Shown one piece after another: positions 17,550 through 26,523 of a stretch of DNA of 64,000 bases; within the stretch, counting starts at the first letter, position 1; every line of letters starts with the position of its first letter. Under the pieces are notes generated by a model. That model made no database searches, was not told the DNA's origin, and saw nothing but the letters and a program-made list of their open reading frames with translations. A program made the position numbers and the translations under genes. Source of the DNA: Acidobacteriota bacterium (GTDB lineage Bacteria > Acidobacteriota > Terriglobia > Acidiferrales > UBA7541); the NCBI GenBank assembly GCA_013289835.1, contig JABCZG010000005.1:1-64000 (forward strand), written 5' to 3'.

Positions 17550-17903
17550 ATGCGAGCAAGCATAAGAGGTCGAGACGAGTTGGCAGTTAGGGTTCAGACT
17601 GCTTTGTCTTTGCCGACGAAGAAAGAAGCTGAGCACGTCGTCGATTCCGTGATCACGAGCTTGGAGACCACGCTACTCAATCATCTGAGCACGGATGGAT
17701 TCACGCTGAAGCTCAACGGCTTTGGCAAGTTCTACGTGCGTCACAGGCCGGGGATTCGCCGAAAGATTGGATTCACCGGAGAGACCATTCAGACGAAGAT
17801 GAAGCGGAAGATCAGGTTCATCAGTTCATCAGTATGGGTGCGCTTCGCCAACGGGAGAGGGTTGACTGATATGAGTGGCCATACTGTTTTAAGGGCCTTA
17901 TAA
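17550..17903 (+). CDS. HU/IHF-family DNA-binding protein
   Basis: 117 residues from the ATG at 17550 (AAAGGAA about ten bases upstream). The HU core is seen as KEAEHVVDSVITSLETTLLNHL, then GFTLKLNGFGKFYVRHRPGIRRKIGFTGETI, the beta-arm segment, and MKRKIRFISSS. HU proteins bend DNA and assist recombination or replication, so this may be the accessory factor of the element. A non-conserved tail of about 25 residues follows. It is divergent from the sigma-like gene. Confidence 0.85.
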   Translation: MRASIRGRDELAVRVQTALSLPTKKEAEHVVDSVITSLETTLLNHLSTDGFTLKLNGFGKFYVRHRPGIRRKIGFTGETIQTKMKRKIRFISSSVWVRFANGRGLTDMSGHTVLRAL

Positions 17904-17915
17904 AGTTCGTGCGGC

Positions 17916-18470
17916 TTATGGATTGAGTCCAGTAAATCGTAGATGCTCTGTCGCCACAAGTTTGCTTTCCAGAGAAGCCAAGACTGCCGCCACATCCCTA
18001 ATTCCGATCGCTCTTAAGGTATGGTCAAGGTCTCCTGCCGTACGCAAGGTGAAGAATTGCTTCTTCGGAGCACTGAAAAGCAATACCTTTTTGTTGTAAT
18101 CAAGGAGATTTATTACGTTTGTGAGAGTTCCCTTGCTGATTCCGTCCCAGAGCATGAATCCGCAACTAGCATCTTTCGCCATGGCACAATCTTTGATTCC
18201 GTAATAATGGCGATCTCGCTTGACGGCCGGATCAGCGGAATGCGAGTGGATAGGCCAATTGCCCACATTGTTGCGACAGACCTCCATGCAATAAACAACT
18301 ACGTGTCCGTACCCGCGTTCCGCGAGGTAGCGTTGCACAGCCTTATCAGCGCCGTTTGCATCGCCGACTAACACGGTGAACTCTTTTCTCAGGATGTTGT
18401 CGAGGCGCTCTTTCACCTGCGCATTCAGCTTCGACAATGCACGTGAGCCAGCCACAAAGACGGAATGCAT
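17916..18470 (-). CDS. SLOG-domain (YspA/DUF2493-like) nucleotide-binding protein
   Basis: 184 residues. The Rossmann-like SLOG fold shows VFVAGSRALSKL at the N-terminus and LVGDANGADKAVQRYLAERG near 33-52, the sites where SLOG proteins hold a nucleotide or nucleotide derivative. It lies 3 bp downstream of a phosphoribosyltransferase gene on the same strand. SLOG proteins are proposed to make, sense or cleave nucleotide-derived signals in conflict systems. The exact ligand here is unknown. Confidence 0.75.
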   Translation of the reverse strand: MHSVFVAGSRALSKLNAQVKERLDNILRKEFTVLVGDANGADKAVQRYLAERGYGHVVVYCMEVCRNNVGNWPIHSHSADPAVKRDRHYYGIKDCAMAKDASCGFMLWDGISKGTLTNVINLLDYNKKVLLFSAPKKQFFTLRTAGDLDHTLRAIGIRDVAAVLASLESKLVATEHLRFTGLNP

Positions 18471-18473
18471 TTT

Positions 18474-19058
18474 TCAGCTCCTCGTACGAGTGAGTGCAAG
18501 GGCAAAAACTGACTTGACCAACCCTTGGCGTTTCAAAGTCCGAGCTGCGACGTTCATAGTTGCGCCGGATTGAAAAAGATCGTCCAGTAACAGTACGGAT
18601 CTCCCTTCGAGATCTCGGTCACTCACGAAGGCAGCTTCCAAAGCGGCGACTCGCGCAGAAAAATCACCAACGTCCTTCATTTGTGGTGTCGACTTTGATT
18701 TCTTAAGGGACGTCGCATTAAAGGTGATTCCAAGAGCCTTGGCCAACTCGGTGCCAACCTCAATAACCGGTTGGAAAGGACGTTGCAACTTTGATGGTGG
18801 CATCGGAACGACCACATCAGGTTTGATCTCTGAAGTCTTCATGAAGACTGTAATCGCCTCTGCAATGGAAGGTATCGCGCCTTTGTCTCCTCTATATTTC
18901 AAGCGGTACACGAGTTCGCCCAAGGGTGATCGAACAGTGTCGAATTCGGGATGTCCGAATTCGTTGTACCCAATCATGGTACTTGAAATCGTGTGTAGGT
19001 CGAGCACATATCCTTGGTCCCAAGACCCTTTAATTTCTTTCGGGTGAATCTCAATCAC
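18474..19058 (-). CDS. ComF-like phosphoribosyltransferase
   Basis: 194 residues if the GTG at 19058 is used (GGAGG four bases upstream); the ORF-track ATG at 19115 adds 19 residues. The PRPP-binding motif VLLLDDLFQSGATMN lies near residue 155-170, with VVPMPPSKLQRPFQP as the upstream loop. The N-terminal IKGSWDQGYVLDLHTISS leads into a small domain typical of ComF-related enzymes. It is probably co-transcribed with the SLOG gene 3 bp downstream. The pair could make or consume a nucleotide signal from PRPP (inferred). Confidence 0.8.
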   Translation of the reverse strand: MIEIHPKEIKGSWDQGYVLDLHTISSTMIGYNEFGHPEFDTVRSPLGELVYRLKYRGDKGAIPSIAEAITVFMKTSEIKPDVVVPMPPSKLQRPFQPVIEVGTELAKALGITFNATSLKKSKSTPQMKDVGDFSARVAALEAAFVSDRDLEGRSVLLLDDLFQSGATMNVAARTLKRQGLVKSVFALALTRTRS

Positions 19059-19301
19059 GGTACCTCCAACTTGAAATGACGTGGCCCGAACGAGAATACA
19101 GCTGTCCATCAGCATATCCCAACGATAGGGTCCTGAATAAGGATGCTGGAATGGCCATAAAACCGCATGGTCCGAGAAGCACGGCTACTACGCCGCGGGT
19201 GTCCGGAACTGATAGTAAATGGTGTAATAATGGTTCAAGAATAAGGCGCCGGAGGCCGACGCCAGCAAAAAGGGCCACCTCACAGGGGAGAAAAGCTCCT
19301 G

Positions 19302-20243
19302 CTAACGGAACACGCTATTGTGGAAAGCCAAATATTCATGCGATGGCAAGCTGTTACTCCCGCGCGGCAGGCGTATGGCTCTTCCGTGGAGATGATAGTA
19401 GTCACGTCCGTTCTCAAACTCTTCTCGAATGCGACTACTGACGACCACTTTCAGTTGATCCGCGTCAACGGTCACGTATCCCTGATCGAACAACGTGTGC
19501 AGGTCGCTTCGCAAAAGCAGACCATTCTCGAGTTCATGCGGACCACCAGAGCCGTAAGGCTTGATGTGCGCAGCCTCTAACACCGGCAGTGTACGCTCGC
19601 CCGTGATCGCACATCTACGTTCATAAGCGTCGGTGACAATCACTCTGAATGTGCCTTGGCCGAGTCTCGGTCGAACGACCATGGGTTCTCCGTAGCGGAT
19701 ACTCTGGACCGCTGCGGTAGTCGCTGGGCCGGGGTCAAGGTTCGCAGTAGCCCGTGTCGCCAATCTTTCGGTGACCGCTCCCCAGAGTGCCTTGCCCGTA
19801 GTTCCGTCTTCGCTGTCGTATCCTTTTCCTTGGACAATATTAAGGCTGAAATTCGAGGGTACCGGAATCCATTCTGCTTCCTTAAAAAAGAATGGTTCCG
19901 CCAAGAGTATGCAACCGATCTTTGGGTTCTCTATCGGTTCGATGGGCACACGTCTGTACTTCGCGATCCTTTCGCGCATTTCCGAAAGAGATCGAACTCC
20001 GTTGCCTTCACCGAAAGCTTCCCATGAGAGCGAGATCGGCAAATGGACAAAGCGGGTGAAGAACCCGCCACCGACTATAAAATTGCGCGGCGAATGAAGT
20101 TTAAATAACAGCATTTCACCGGCGTTGAGAGCTTTGAATGACGCCTCAGGAGATGGGCGCCAGAAATTTACTTCAACCACAGAAGACTTGGACGCATGCA
20201 ATTGGAACCAATCGTAATCCGTGACCGCGACAAAGAAATTCAT
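19302..20243 (-). CDS. HNH endonuclease, putative restriction enzyme (second of tandem pair)
   Basis: 313 residues. The N-terminal 110 residues (FFVAVTDYDWFQLHASK, then EMLLFKLHSPRNFIVGGGFFTRF) look like a DUF/EVE-type PUA-like sensor domain. The C-terminal nuclease shows YERRCAITGERTLPVLEAAHIKPY, then HELENGLLLRSDLHTLFDQGY, the H-N-H core of the HNH_2 group. Such proteins cut modified or foreign DNA. Its ATG overlaps the stop of the upstream HNH gene by 4 bp. A related 3' scrap occurs at 16373. Confidence 0.8.
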   Translation of the reverse strand: MNFFVAVTDYDWFQLHASKSSVVEVNFWRPSPEASFKALNAGEMLLFKLHSPRNFIVGGGFFTRFVHLPISLSWEAFGEGNGVRSLSEMRERIAKYRRVPIEPIENPKIGCILLAEPFFFKEAEWIPVPSNFSLNIVQGKGYDSEDGTTGKALWGAVTERLATRATANLDPGPATTAAVQSIRYGEPMVVRPRLGQGTFRVIVTDAYERRCAITGERTLPVLEAAHIKPYGSGGPHELENGLLLRSDLHTLFDQGYVTVDADQLKVVVSSRIREEFENGRDYYHLHGRAIRLPRGSNSLPSHEYLAFHNSVFR

Positions 20244-21220
20244 CGAGCGACTCTCAGCAAAATGGCGTTGCGGTGAAACTCAAGAAATTGTCGCTGGCCA
20301 TTAGTAAAGGGACCGACGTTGGTGATCCCCTTCGTTTCGAGGCCCATCCTTTGCAAGGAAGGCCTATGGGCGACCGGCGAGATGATGAGATTTCCGGAAT
20401 CCTCAAACCCAATAAATCCGCGGTCGAACAAATGGTCAATACTAGGCGTCAGGAGTAAGCCGTTTTCGCCGTCGAGTCGCTCTTCATTTGAAGAATCTCG
20501 CCAGGGCTTACAATGGCTGGCCAGAAGGTAATTCGGATTATCGACACCCGTTATTCGGCAGTGAGTTTCAATTCGCATGACGCGCTGCTTGAAAAGGCCT
20601 TGGCCACGCCGTGCTCGGACAATTGCCTCTCGGTCTGTTTCATTCACCGATGGATCAGTCTCAATTTGCTGTTCGATCCTGCTTTCCCAGACATCCAGTT
20701 CGTCGCCTGTCACGATCCTATCGCTTTCAATAGCGGCGCAAGCCTCCGCTGCGGCGATGAGTAAGCGGGCCTCTTCTCCAATCAAACCGCAGAGGACTTC
20801 CGCGAAGTCTTCGGAGAGTTCTGTCAAGTAGATTGACTGGATTCCGTTTCCGTTGGCCTGAAGAGGTGAATAGCGATCCGGTAAAACTTCCCTCAATACT
20901 GCCATATGATCTTTGGGACGGATCTTGTTCAGGAGCCGAGAAAACGATACGTTCACTCTCCATCCGACATTTTCCCAGTTCTGCCCCACAGAACCAAACT
21001 CAATTGGTTTCGGACACTCCCAACAATAGGACTTGGAGATTCCAATAGCGGCAACCCGAGTATCTACGAAGGAAAATATTAGGTCTCCAGGTGAGACTTC
21101 TCGCATCGACTCGTAGAACGGATTGCGCGCGCCATTGGCGTTGCGCTTAGGAGACCAGAGGTACCCACCCGCAATCTCTTGGCGGAATGTTTGATTCTGG
21201 TTGACCCACCAATATCGCAT
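20240..21220 (-). CDS. EVE-like domain / HNH endonuclease fusion
   Basis: 326 residues. The N-terminus MRYWWVNQNQTFRQEIAGGYLWSPKR plus FSFVDTRVAAIGIS matches the EVE/PUA-like fold used to read modified bases. The C-terminal nuclease has HCRITGVDNPNYLLASHCKPW, then RLDGENGLLLTPSIDHLFDRGFI. The architecture is that of modification-dependent (type IV) restriction enzymes. It is the first gene of a minus-strand run with the second HNH gene (4-bp overlap) and possibly the PRTase and SLOG genes 187 bp further on. Confidence 0.82.
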   Translation of the reverse strand: MRYWWVNQNQTFRQEIAGGYLWSPKRNANGARNPFYESMREVSPGDLIFSFVDTRVAAIGISKSYCWECPKPIEFGSVGQNWENVGWRVNVSFSRLLNKIRPKDHMAVLREVLPDRYSPLQANGNGIQSIYLTELSEDFAEVLCGLIGEEARLLIAAAEACAAIESDRIVTGDELDVWESRIEQQIETDPSVNETDREAIVRARRGQGLFKQRVMRIETHCRITGVDNPNYLLASHCKPWRDSSNEERLDGENGLLLTPSIDHLFDRGFIGFEDSGNLIISPVAHRPSLQRMGLETKGITNVGPFTNGQRQFLEFHRNAILLRVAR

Positions 21221-21636
21221 CCCGACTCCGCAGTTCGAGATAAGCCAGGATTTCCACTTTGCGTTCTTGTCCGGCTAATGAGGATACACCATATGCCCTC
21301 AGCCTAAAGAGCAGCACAGACACCAACTAAGTGAACCCCTGCGCTATTGTGCGGTCGCGATTTCCTTCCTGAATCCCGCCCGCACTTTGCGTGTGTGACT
21401 ACGACAAGTCACGATTGCAGGGAATAGGTCCGATGGGCGGTAGGCAAGCACCCCACGACCCGTGATGGAACGGCCTAGAGTGAGGCTCATAATCTTGGGA
21501 TCCCCTAGAGCCGCACCAGGAGCTCGATTGTGTCGGGGATTGACCTACTTACGGGCGTCACATTTCTACACTGATTTCGAGGCTGGCCCCGCGCTGTCTG
21601 CCGGCAGATTCACCGAAGCACGGGAAACACTCAAGT

Positions 21637-21680
21637 AGCGCAGCGGGTGGGATTCGAACCCACGGCTCCCCTGTCCTTCC
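21637..21680 (-). other. tRNA 3'-end fragment (T-arm), old attachment site
   Basis: The minus strand reads GTGGG-TTCGAAT-CCCAC (a perfect T-stem and loop) followed by CCGCTGCGCT, as at the 3' end of a tRNA. No matching acceptor 5' strand, D-arm or normal anticodon arm is found upstream. With the integrase remnant 200 bp to the right it marks the scar of an unrelated integration event. I cannot name the tRNA identity. Confidence 0.5.
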
Positions 21681-21887
21681 CGTAAGATACAGATTCTACG
21701 TCGCTAGGAGTGCCAAGAATACCACCGCTGCTGCGGAGCATTGCCCGCTGGCCATCTGCGGCGCACGCTATTCGTATTCGGGCTTGACAGCTTTTCGCGT
21801 AACCGCGAAATCCGGGCCTCGAAGAAGCGGTTCGCTCCCGCGCCAATCTGGCCCGCGAACCGCAAACGGGAACCGATTGACTTGCTA

Positions 21888-22080
21888 TCAGCGCGTCTCT
21901 TCTGGGGGAATCGGTTCCCAACCCGGAACGCCCTGAAGAATACGATCTACATTTTTGGTTGGGGTGATATGTCCGTAATGATTTTCGATCGTCTTGACGG
22001 ACGTTCCATCCTGCATCGATATAGCTCCTAGGCGGGATCGGGGAATAAGCTCGATTGGGGGACAAACGGCGATAGCACGT
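21888..22080 (-). pseudogene. C-terminal fragment of a second tyrosine recombinase family
   Basis: The minus-strand frame reads MQDGTSVKTIENHYGHITP then NVDRILQGVPGWEP before a stop at 21888-21890. This is the characteristic end of a phage-type integrase, with Tyr in NHYGHI. No upstream catalytic Arg or H-x-x-R is present. Its direction is opposite to the main integrase, so it belonged to a different element. The right end of the fragment is approximate. The rest of 21221-22185 holds nothing else I can name. Confidence 0.6.
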
Positions 22081-22185
22081 TATCCCCTCTTTCGCAATTA
22101 AAGCAGCTAGTTGGGTCTAAATTCACAGCAGGACGACAAAGCCTGTGTGGAGACATGGACGCCATTTGAATTGTGGTAAGGTGAC

Positions 22186-23178
22186 GTGGTCACAACTGAA
22201 GCGGCTCTGACCCTCGCTCTGGCCCAGGAGAAAGAACAGGTGGCCGTTCAATCTTTATGGAAGCATTTTCAATCGTTTTTTGGTCGTTTGAATCCTGGAT
22301 CTTCCTTCGAGCTGACGGCATCAAGTCAGCACAACACAATTCGGGGATTGATCGAAAATCGAAATGGACCTGCGGCCGAGTTGTGGCCGACTACATTTCT
22401 GCAAGGATCGTACCGACAACAGACGGCGATCTATACGATCAGTGACGTCGATATCGTTGCCCTCTGCAATTTGAGTTTTCCCGGAGCACCAGGCGGGGGC
22501 GGCAGGTCGTATGGCCGCGATGAGATTTTCCGAATTATCGCGGCACCGTTGTTTGCCGATGGCCGGTATCGCGACAAGGTAATCTACAGACCCCAAAGTA
22601 TGTGTATCAAAGTTGATCTAGGGATCAAAATCGAGATTTTACCGGTTGTATTCAAGGCCGGTACGACAGACATAGATGTTGAACCGTTCGTCTTGTATCG
22701 ACCCGAAAGCGCAAAATGGGAAGACGGCTTTGCGCGATATCATCAGAGATGGCTTTCGTACAAAAACTCTGCGGAGAGAACGAACGGAAACTTCATTCCG
22801 GCAATTAAAGTACTGAAGCACATTCGCACGATGTTCGGCCTTAACGCAGCGTCATTTCATATCGAATGCCTTCTCTACTTCCTCGCGGATACTGTATTTC
22901 AAGGTGGCCCAGCAGACTACATCGCTTCATTTCTCCGAACTATAGCCATGTACACGCCAGACGCATGGTATAAGGCGAACGTCATGACTCCGTGCGGCGA
23001 TCGCGATATTTTCACGTGTACCGAATGGGGTGCTCAGGATTGGTGGAAGTTTCACGCCATTGTCTCGAAATGCTCAAACCTCGCACAGGCCGCAATAAGC
23101 ACCCAGAGCGAAAGTCAAGCAATTGAGGTATGGCAGACAATCTTGGGCAAGGACTTCTTTCCTGCGAGGGTAGAATGA
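22186..23178 (+). CDS. CBASS CD-NTase (SMODS nucleotidyltransferase)
   Basis: 330 residues from the GTG at 22186 (AAGG shortly upstream). The polymerase-beta-type active site is visible as LQGSYRQQTAIY (G74-S75) and SDVDIVAL (D87, D89), with the third acidic position in KVDLGIKIEILPV (about 144-150). CD-NTases make cyclic di- or trinucleotides on phage infection. The stop overlaps the start of a CapV-like phospholipase (ATGA). No E1/E2, HORMA/TRIP13 or nucleotidase accessory gene follows, so this is the minimal type I layout. Confidence 0.92.
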   Translation: MVTTEAALTLALAQEKEQVAVQSLWKHFQSFFGRLNPGSSFELTASSQHNTIRGLIENRNGPAAELWPTTFLQGSYRQQTAIYTISDVDIVALCNLSFPGAPGGGGRSYGRDEIFRIIAAPLFADGRYRDKVIYRPQSMCIKVDLGIKIEILPVVFKAGTTDIDVEPFVLYRPESAKWEDGFARYHQRWLSYKNSAERTNGNFIPAIKVLKHIRTMFGLNAASFHIECLLYFLADTVFQGGPADYIASFLRTIAMYTPDAWYKANVMTPCGDRDIFTCTEWGAQDWWKFHAIVSKCSNLAQAAISTQSESQAIEVWQTILGKDFFPARVE

Positions 23179-24113
23179 GGCGCATTCTTGTCATCGACGG
23201 AGGAGGAATCAAAGGAGTGGTACCGGCGTCGCTCTTGGCGCATGTCGAGGAGTCGCTCCCACACAAAATCTCGGATTACTTTGATCTCATCGCTGGAACT
23301 TCGACGGGCGGTATCATCGCCTTGGGACTTGGACTTGGCTTGTCAGCGCGGGAAACGCTCGCATTCTACGAAGCACACGGCCCAGCAATCTTCCACGGCA
23401 ACGCGAAGTTCCGAGCTTTTCGCGCATGGTTTCGCGCGAAATACGATCCAAGACCGCTCCGATTGGCTCTTCAAACGGTCTTTGGCGAGCGTTCTCTCGG
23501 CGAGAGCACAAAACGATTGGTGATTCCTTCATTCAACGTGGACACCGGAGAAGTTCATGTCTGGAAAACTGCCCACGATCCGAAGCTTGAGCGAGACTAT
23601 CGGAGTCTCGTCGTCGATGTTGCAATGTCCACGGCAGCCGCGCCGACATACTTTCCAACCCATCAGCTCGATTGCGGGACACCTCTAATTGATGGAGGGA
23701 TGTGGGCAAATAATCCGATCGCAGTTGCGGTGGTCGAAGCAATAGGGATTTTGAAATGGGCGGCCGCCGATTTGAGGGTTCTTAGCTTGGGATGCACGAC
23801 CAAGGCTTTGAACATAGATTGGGGACGACGACATTCACTGGGAAAGTTCGGCTGGGCCGAAAAGGTTGCTGAGGTGTTTCTTGCCGGACAATCGTCGGGG
23901 GCCACGGGCATGGCTCAGCATTTAGTACCAGACCGCGGCAATGTTGTGCGAATTTCACCTTTGGTAGGCGATCGGTACGAGCTCGATAGCTGCACAGACA
24001 TTCCTTCGTTGAAAGGACTTGGGGCATCCGAAGCGCGAAAGGCCCTCCCGCAGCTTAAGCCGATGTTTTTTACGGAACCGGTAAGTGAGATATTCAAGCC
24101 ATTCCACACTTGA
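23175..24113 (+). CDS. capV: CBASS effector CapV, patatin-like phospholipase
   Basis: 312 residues from the ATG at 23175, four bases overlapping the CD-NTase stop. Patatin motifs: oxyanion loop GGGIKG (9-14), nucleophile GTSTGG (S43), and the dyad Asp in IDGGMWANNP (D173). In CBASS this enzyme is switched on by the cyclic nucleotide and degrades the inner membrane, killing the infected cell. The ORF-track start at 23130 reads into the cyclase gene and is rejected. Confidence 0.93.
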   Translation: MRRILVIDGGGIKGVVPASLLAHVEESLPHKISDYFDLIAGTSTGGIIALGLGLGLSARETLAFYEAHGPAIFHGNAKFRAFRAWFRAKYDPRPLRLALQTVFGERSLGESTKRLVIPSFNVDTGEVHVWKTAHDPKLERDYRSLVVDVAMSTAAAPTYFPTHQLDCGTPLIDGGMWANNPIAVAVVEAIGILKWAAADLRVLSLGCTTKALNIDWGRRHSLGKFGWAEKVAEVFLAGQSSGATGMAQHLVPDRGNVVRISPLVGDRYELDSCTDIPSLKGLGASEARKALPQLKPMFFTEPVSEIFKPFHT

Positions 24114-24207
24114 GCTTGCGCGCTAGCATTCCAATTTCGAGGTGGTATCGCACCGAGCAACTGAGGAATCGACGACTATTTCTCGTGCCAGTATCGGGGG
24201 AGAAGTT

Positions 24208-25926
24208 TTGAAACCCACGCCGACAAGAACACTGAACCCCCTGCCTTTCGGGGACTTGGAACCTCATCGTTTTGAGGATTTGGTCCGACAGCTAGCTTAC
24301 GACCTTCGCCGATGGAAATCTTTGGAAGCGACGGGCCGCGGTGGTTCCGATAGCGGCATGGACATTCGTGGCGTTGAGCTTGTCCCACTGGATGGAGAGG
24401 AGTGGGGCGACGACCAAGAGTTGGAAGAAGGCTTTCTGGAACGGCTCTGGATTTTTCAGTGCAAGCGCGAAAAGTCGCTGGCGCCGAAACGCATACGGAA
24501 GATTGTCGCGGATAGCCTGCCGTCGGCGCAAACCCCTCCGCATGGTTTTATTCTCGCAGCGGCATGCGACATTTCGAAGGAAGGGCGAGATGCCTTTCGC
24601 GAAGAGATGGTCGCGCGAAGCGTCGAAGAGTTTGCCGTCTGGGCCAAGAGTGAGCTCGAAGACTTACTTTTTCAACCCAAGAACGACCGCTTGCTTTTTG
24701 CTTACTTCGGCATCGCCCTGCAACCAAAACGGAGAAACCTGTCCACGGTGCTCCGGGCAGAGATCACGAAGAAGAAGCAGCTAACCGCATTAATCGCCGA
24801 TGAGGAACAACGAGACGGCAAACTGGTCTTGTTGCGCGACCCGAGTGACGATCGGTACCCGTATGAACCAAAGGGCGGCGAGCCTCCGGCGCGTTGGTTG
24901 CTGTGCCGCGCGTTAACGATGCGGAAGCCGGGCCACCTGATTGTTCTGCAGCGTGAGCACTTGGCGGCAATAAGCGAAGATGGCAAAAACTGGGACGCTA
25001 TCTTGGACTTCGACACGATGTTGTACAGGGCTGAGAACGATCTTCGAAACGCACACGCTTGGAACCTAACTGAATACGATCACAACGACCGATCGCCATA
25101 TGACTTTTGGAACGAATACATCGCCGAGTCTCGGAGAGCGTATCTCAAGATAAGCCGTGCTGTTCCGCTTGATCGGATATTGGTTCTTGATCCGCTCGGC
25201 GATGGCTTTTTCCCGATTCCCCACATACTCGTTGATTTTGCCGAGAAGACCGGGCCTTTCACCGCTGAGAAATACCCGAGGTTAGAATCGATCAGCAACG
25301 TGGCTCGGCCTATTGATATCAACGTAACGGATGAAAACCGAGGCGCGATTTTTCCGAATCCGTTGCCAGATGGAAATGGGCCGGAGCCCGCAGGTTTTGA
25401 CGACACGGGAAAGGCATCGCCGCTGACAGGCCAGAGCGATGCAAGGTTGCAGGTACTGTTAGCGAAGGCAGCTCCTCGGGAAGAAACGTCAGTTGCCGAT
25501 GCAAACACGAATGCGAAAGAGGATAAGGAGAGCCGGAACGCGCTTGATGAGTTTCGAGATTGGCGTGAGAAGGTGGGAGTTCCCGTCTTCTCGGCTTTCG
25601 TCCACAAGCTTCGAAGTGCCGGTCATCGTGCCCGGGTTGTTGTTCGGTCGGCTTCACCCGATCCCGAAGTTGGTTTTCGACAAGGGTTTGAAAGCGTAGA
25701 GATGCGAGTTCGATTTCGTGGGGGGCACTATTTTCGTGGCGGCAGTGTCTCTGTCACGGTTCATGGCCATAGGCCCGTGTGGCGAACGGAGATTTCACCG
25801 GCAGAACGGGATTCGCGCGGGAACTCTCGGCCCTCTAATAGCGACACGAATGTGGAAAAGAGCACAACGAAGGAACAGCTTGAAACGCTAATTTTAAATA
25901 TGTTGGCGCGGATGCAGGCTGAGTAA
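24208..25926 (+). CDS. Mrr-like PD-(D/E)xK nuclease fused to a large unknown region
   Basis: 572 residues from the TTG at 24208 (GGGGGAGAAG upstream); the ORF-track start is 24142. The N-terminal domain shows LEPHRFEDLVRQLAYD, then GRGGSDSGMDIRG and IFQCKREKS, the E...D...QxK pattern of Mrr-type restriction nucleases. The remaining 400 residues are unrecognised and contain an acidic, low-complexity linker (about 400-470). It lies 94 bp after capV on the same strand, so it may be an extra effector of that CBASS or an independent restriction gene. Confidence 0.65.
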   Translation: MKPTPTRTLNPLPFGDLEPHRFEDLVRQLAYDLRRWKSLEATGRGGSDSGMDIRGVELVPLDGEEWGDDQELEEGFLERLWIFQCKREKSLAPKRIRKIVADSLPSAQTPPHGFILAAACDISKEGRDAFREEMVARSVEEFAVWAKSELEDLLFQPKNDRLLFAYFGIALQPKRRNLSTVLRAEITKKKQLTALIADEEQRDGKLVLLRDPSDDRYPYEPKGGEPPARWLLCRALTMRKPGHLIVLQREHLAAISEDGKNWDAILDFDTMLYRAENDLRNAHAWNLTEYDHNDRSPYDFWNEYIAESRRAYLKISRAVPLDRILVLDPLGDGFFPIPHILVDFAEKTGPFTAEKYPRLESISNVARPIDINVTDENRGAIFPNPLPDGNGPEPAGFDDTGKASPLTGQSDARLQVLLAKAAPREETSVADANTNAKEDKESRNALDEFRDWREKVGVPVFSAFVHKLRSAGHRARVVVRSASPDPEVGFRQGFESVEMRVRFRGGHYFRGGSVSVTVHGHRPVWRTEISPAERDSRGNSRPSNSDTNVEKSTTKEQLETLILNMLARMQAE

Positions 25927-25956
25927 AGCACTGATTGGGAAGCCGTGCGCTGGTAC

Positions 25957-26484
25957 TCAAGACCGCCGAAAGTGTCCCCTTGCATGCTGACGACCCTCAA
26001 GCGCCTTGCCTAAGAGACAGAGTCTTCGGCAAACGTGCAAAATATCCCAGGGCTCACTACCAGGGATTTGATCGGATATTTCTTCGGCTGATTGGTCACG
26101 GTCGGATAGAACTTCTAGCACTCGCTGCAAGAGATCGTCCTCGTCTTCTTCGACCTCGTCTGCCCATGACTCACCGTACCGCGCCCCAATCATATGAATG
26201 TTGTCACGCCATATGATGAAGTGGCTCTCGCAATCAGTGTCGCGCCACACTGACGGGTAAACACTCGTTCCCTTAGGCGATTCATATAAGCGCCATGCGG
26301 GGCCGGCGCGCCGGTCGAGATTCACGGGCACTTCAGAACCGCACCCGCAAGGACAAGACAAGACTAACCAGCGCGGCCCTTGCCGATCCACAATGACCGC
26401 ATCTCCAGGCCGTTTTAAATACGCGCTGGCATTTGCGCGTGAGTTTACTCTAGCTCTGATTGTAAGGGTTCTGTCTGTCATCAT
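25957..26484 (-). CDS. DUF6527-type protein, probable Ubl-pathway protease
   Basis: 175 residues. A cysteine cluster LSCPCGCGSEV (about 43-53) looks metal-binding, followed by the family's characteristic C-x-SHF block (TDCESHFIIWRDNI). DUF6527 proteins occur in bacterial ubiquitin-like operons. From memory, a protease family with a Ser-His dyad was reported in such Bub operons, and the adjacent Ser-His here fits; the equation with DUF6527 is my recollection, not a search. An acidic patch (EVEEDEDD) leads to a C-terminal helical domain. It is the last gene of the operon, 39 bp after the APH-fold gene, and convergent with the Mrr-like gene. Confidence 0.7.
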   Translation of the reverse strand: MMTDRTLTIRARVNSRANASAYLKRPGDAVIVDRQGPRWLVLSCPCGCGSEVPVNLDRRAGPAWRLYESPKGTSVYPSVWRDTDCESHFIIWRDNIHMIGARYGESWADEVEEDEDDLLQRVLEVLSDRDQSAEEISDQIPGSEPWDILHVCRRLCLLGKALEGRQHARGHFRRS

Positions 26485-26523
26485 TTCGTTACCTTAAACC
26501 AAGAAGTCGCTTCACCTGAAGCC

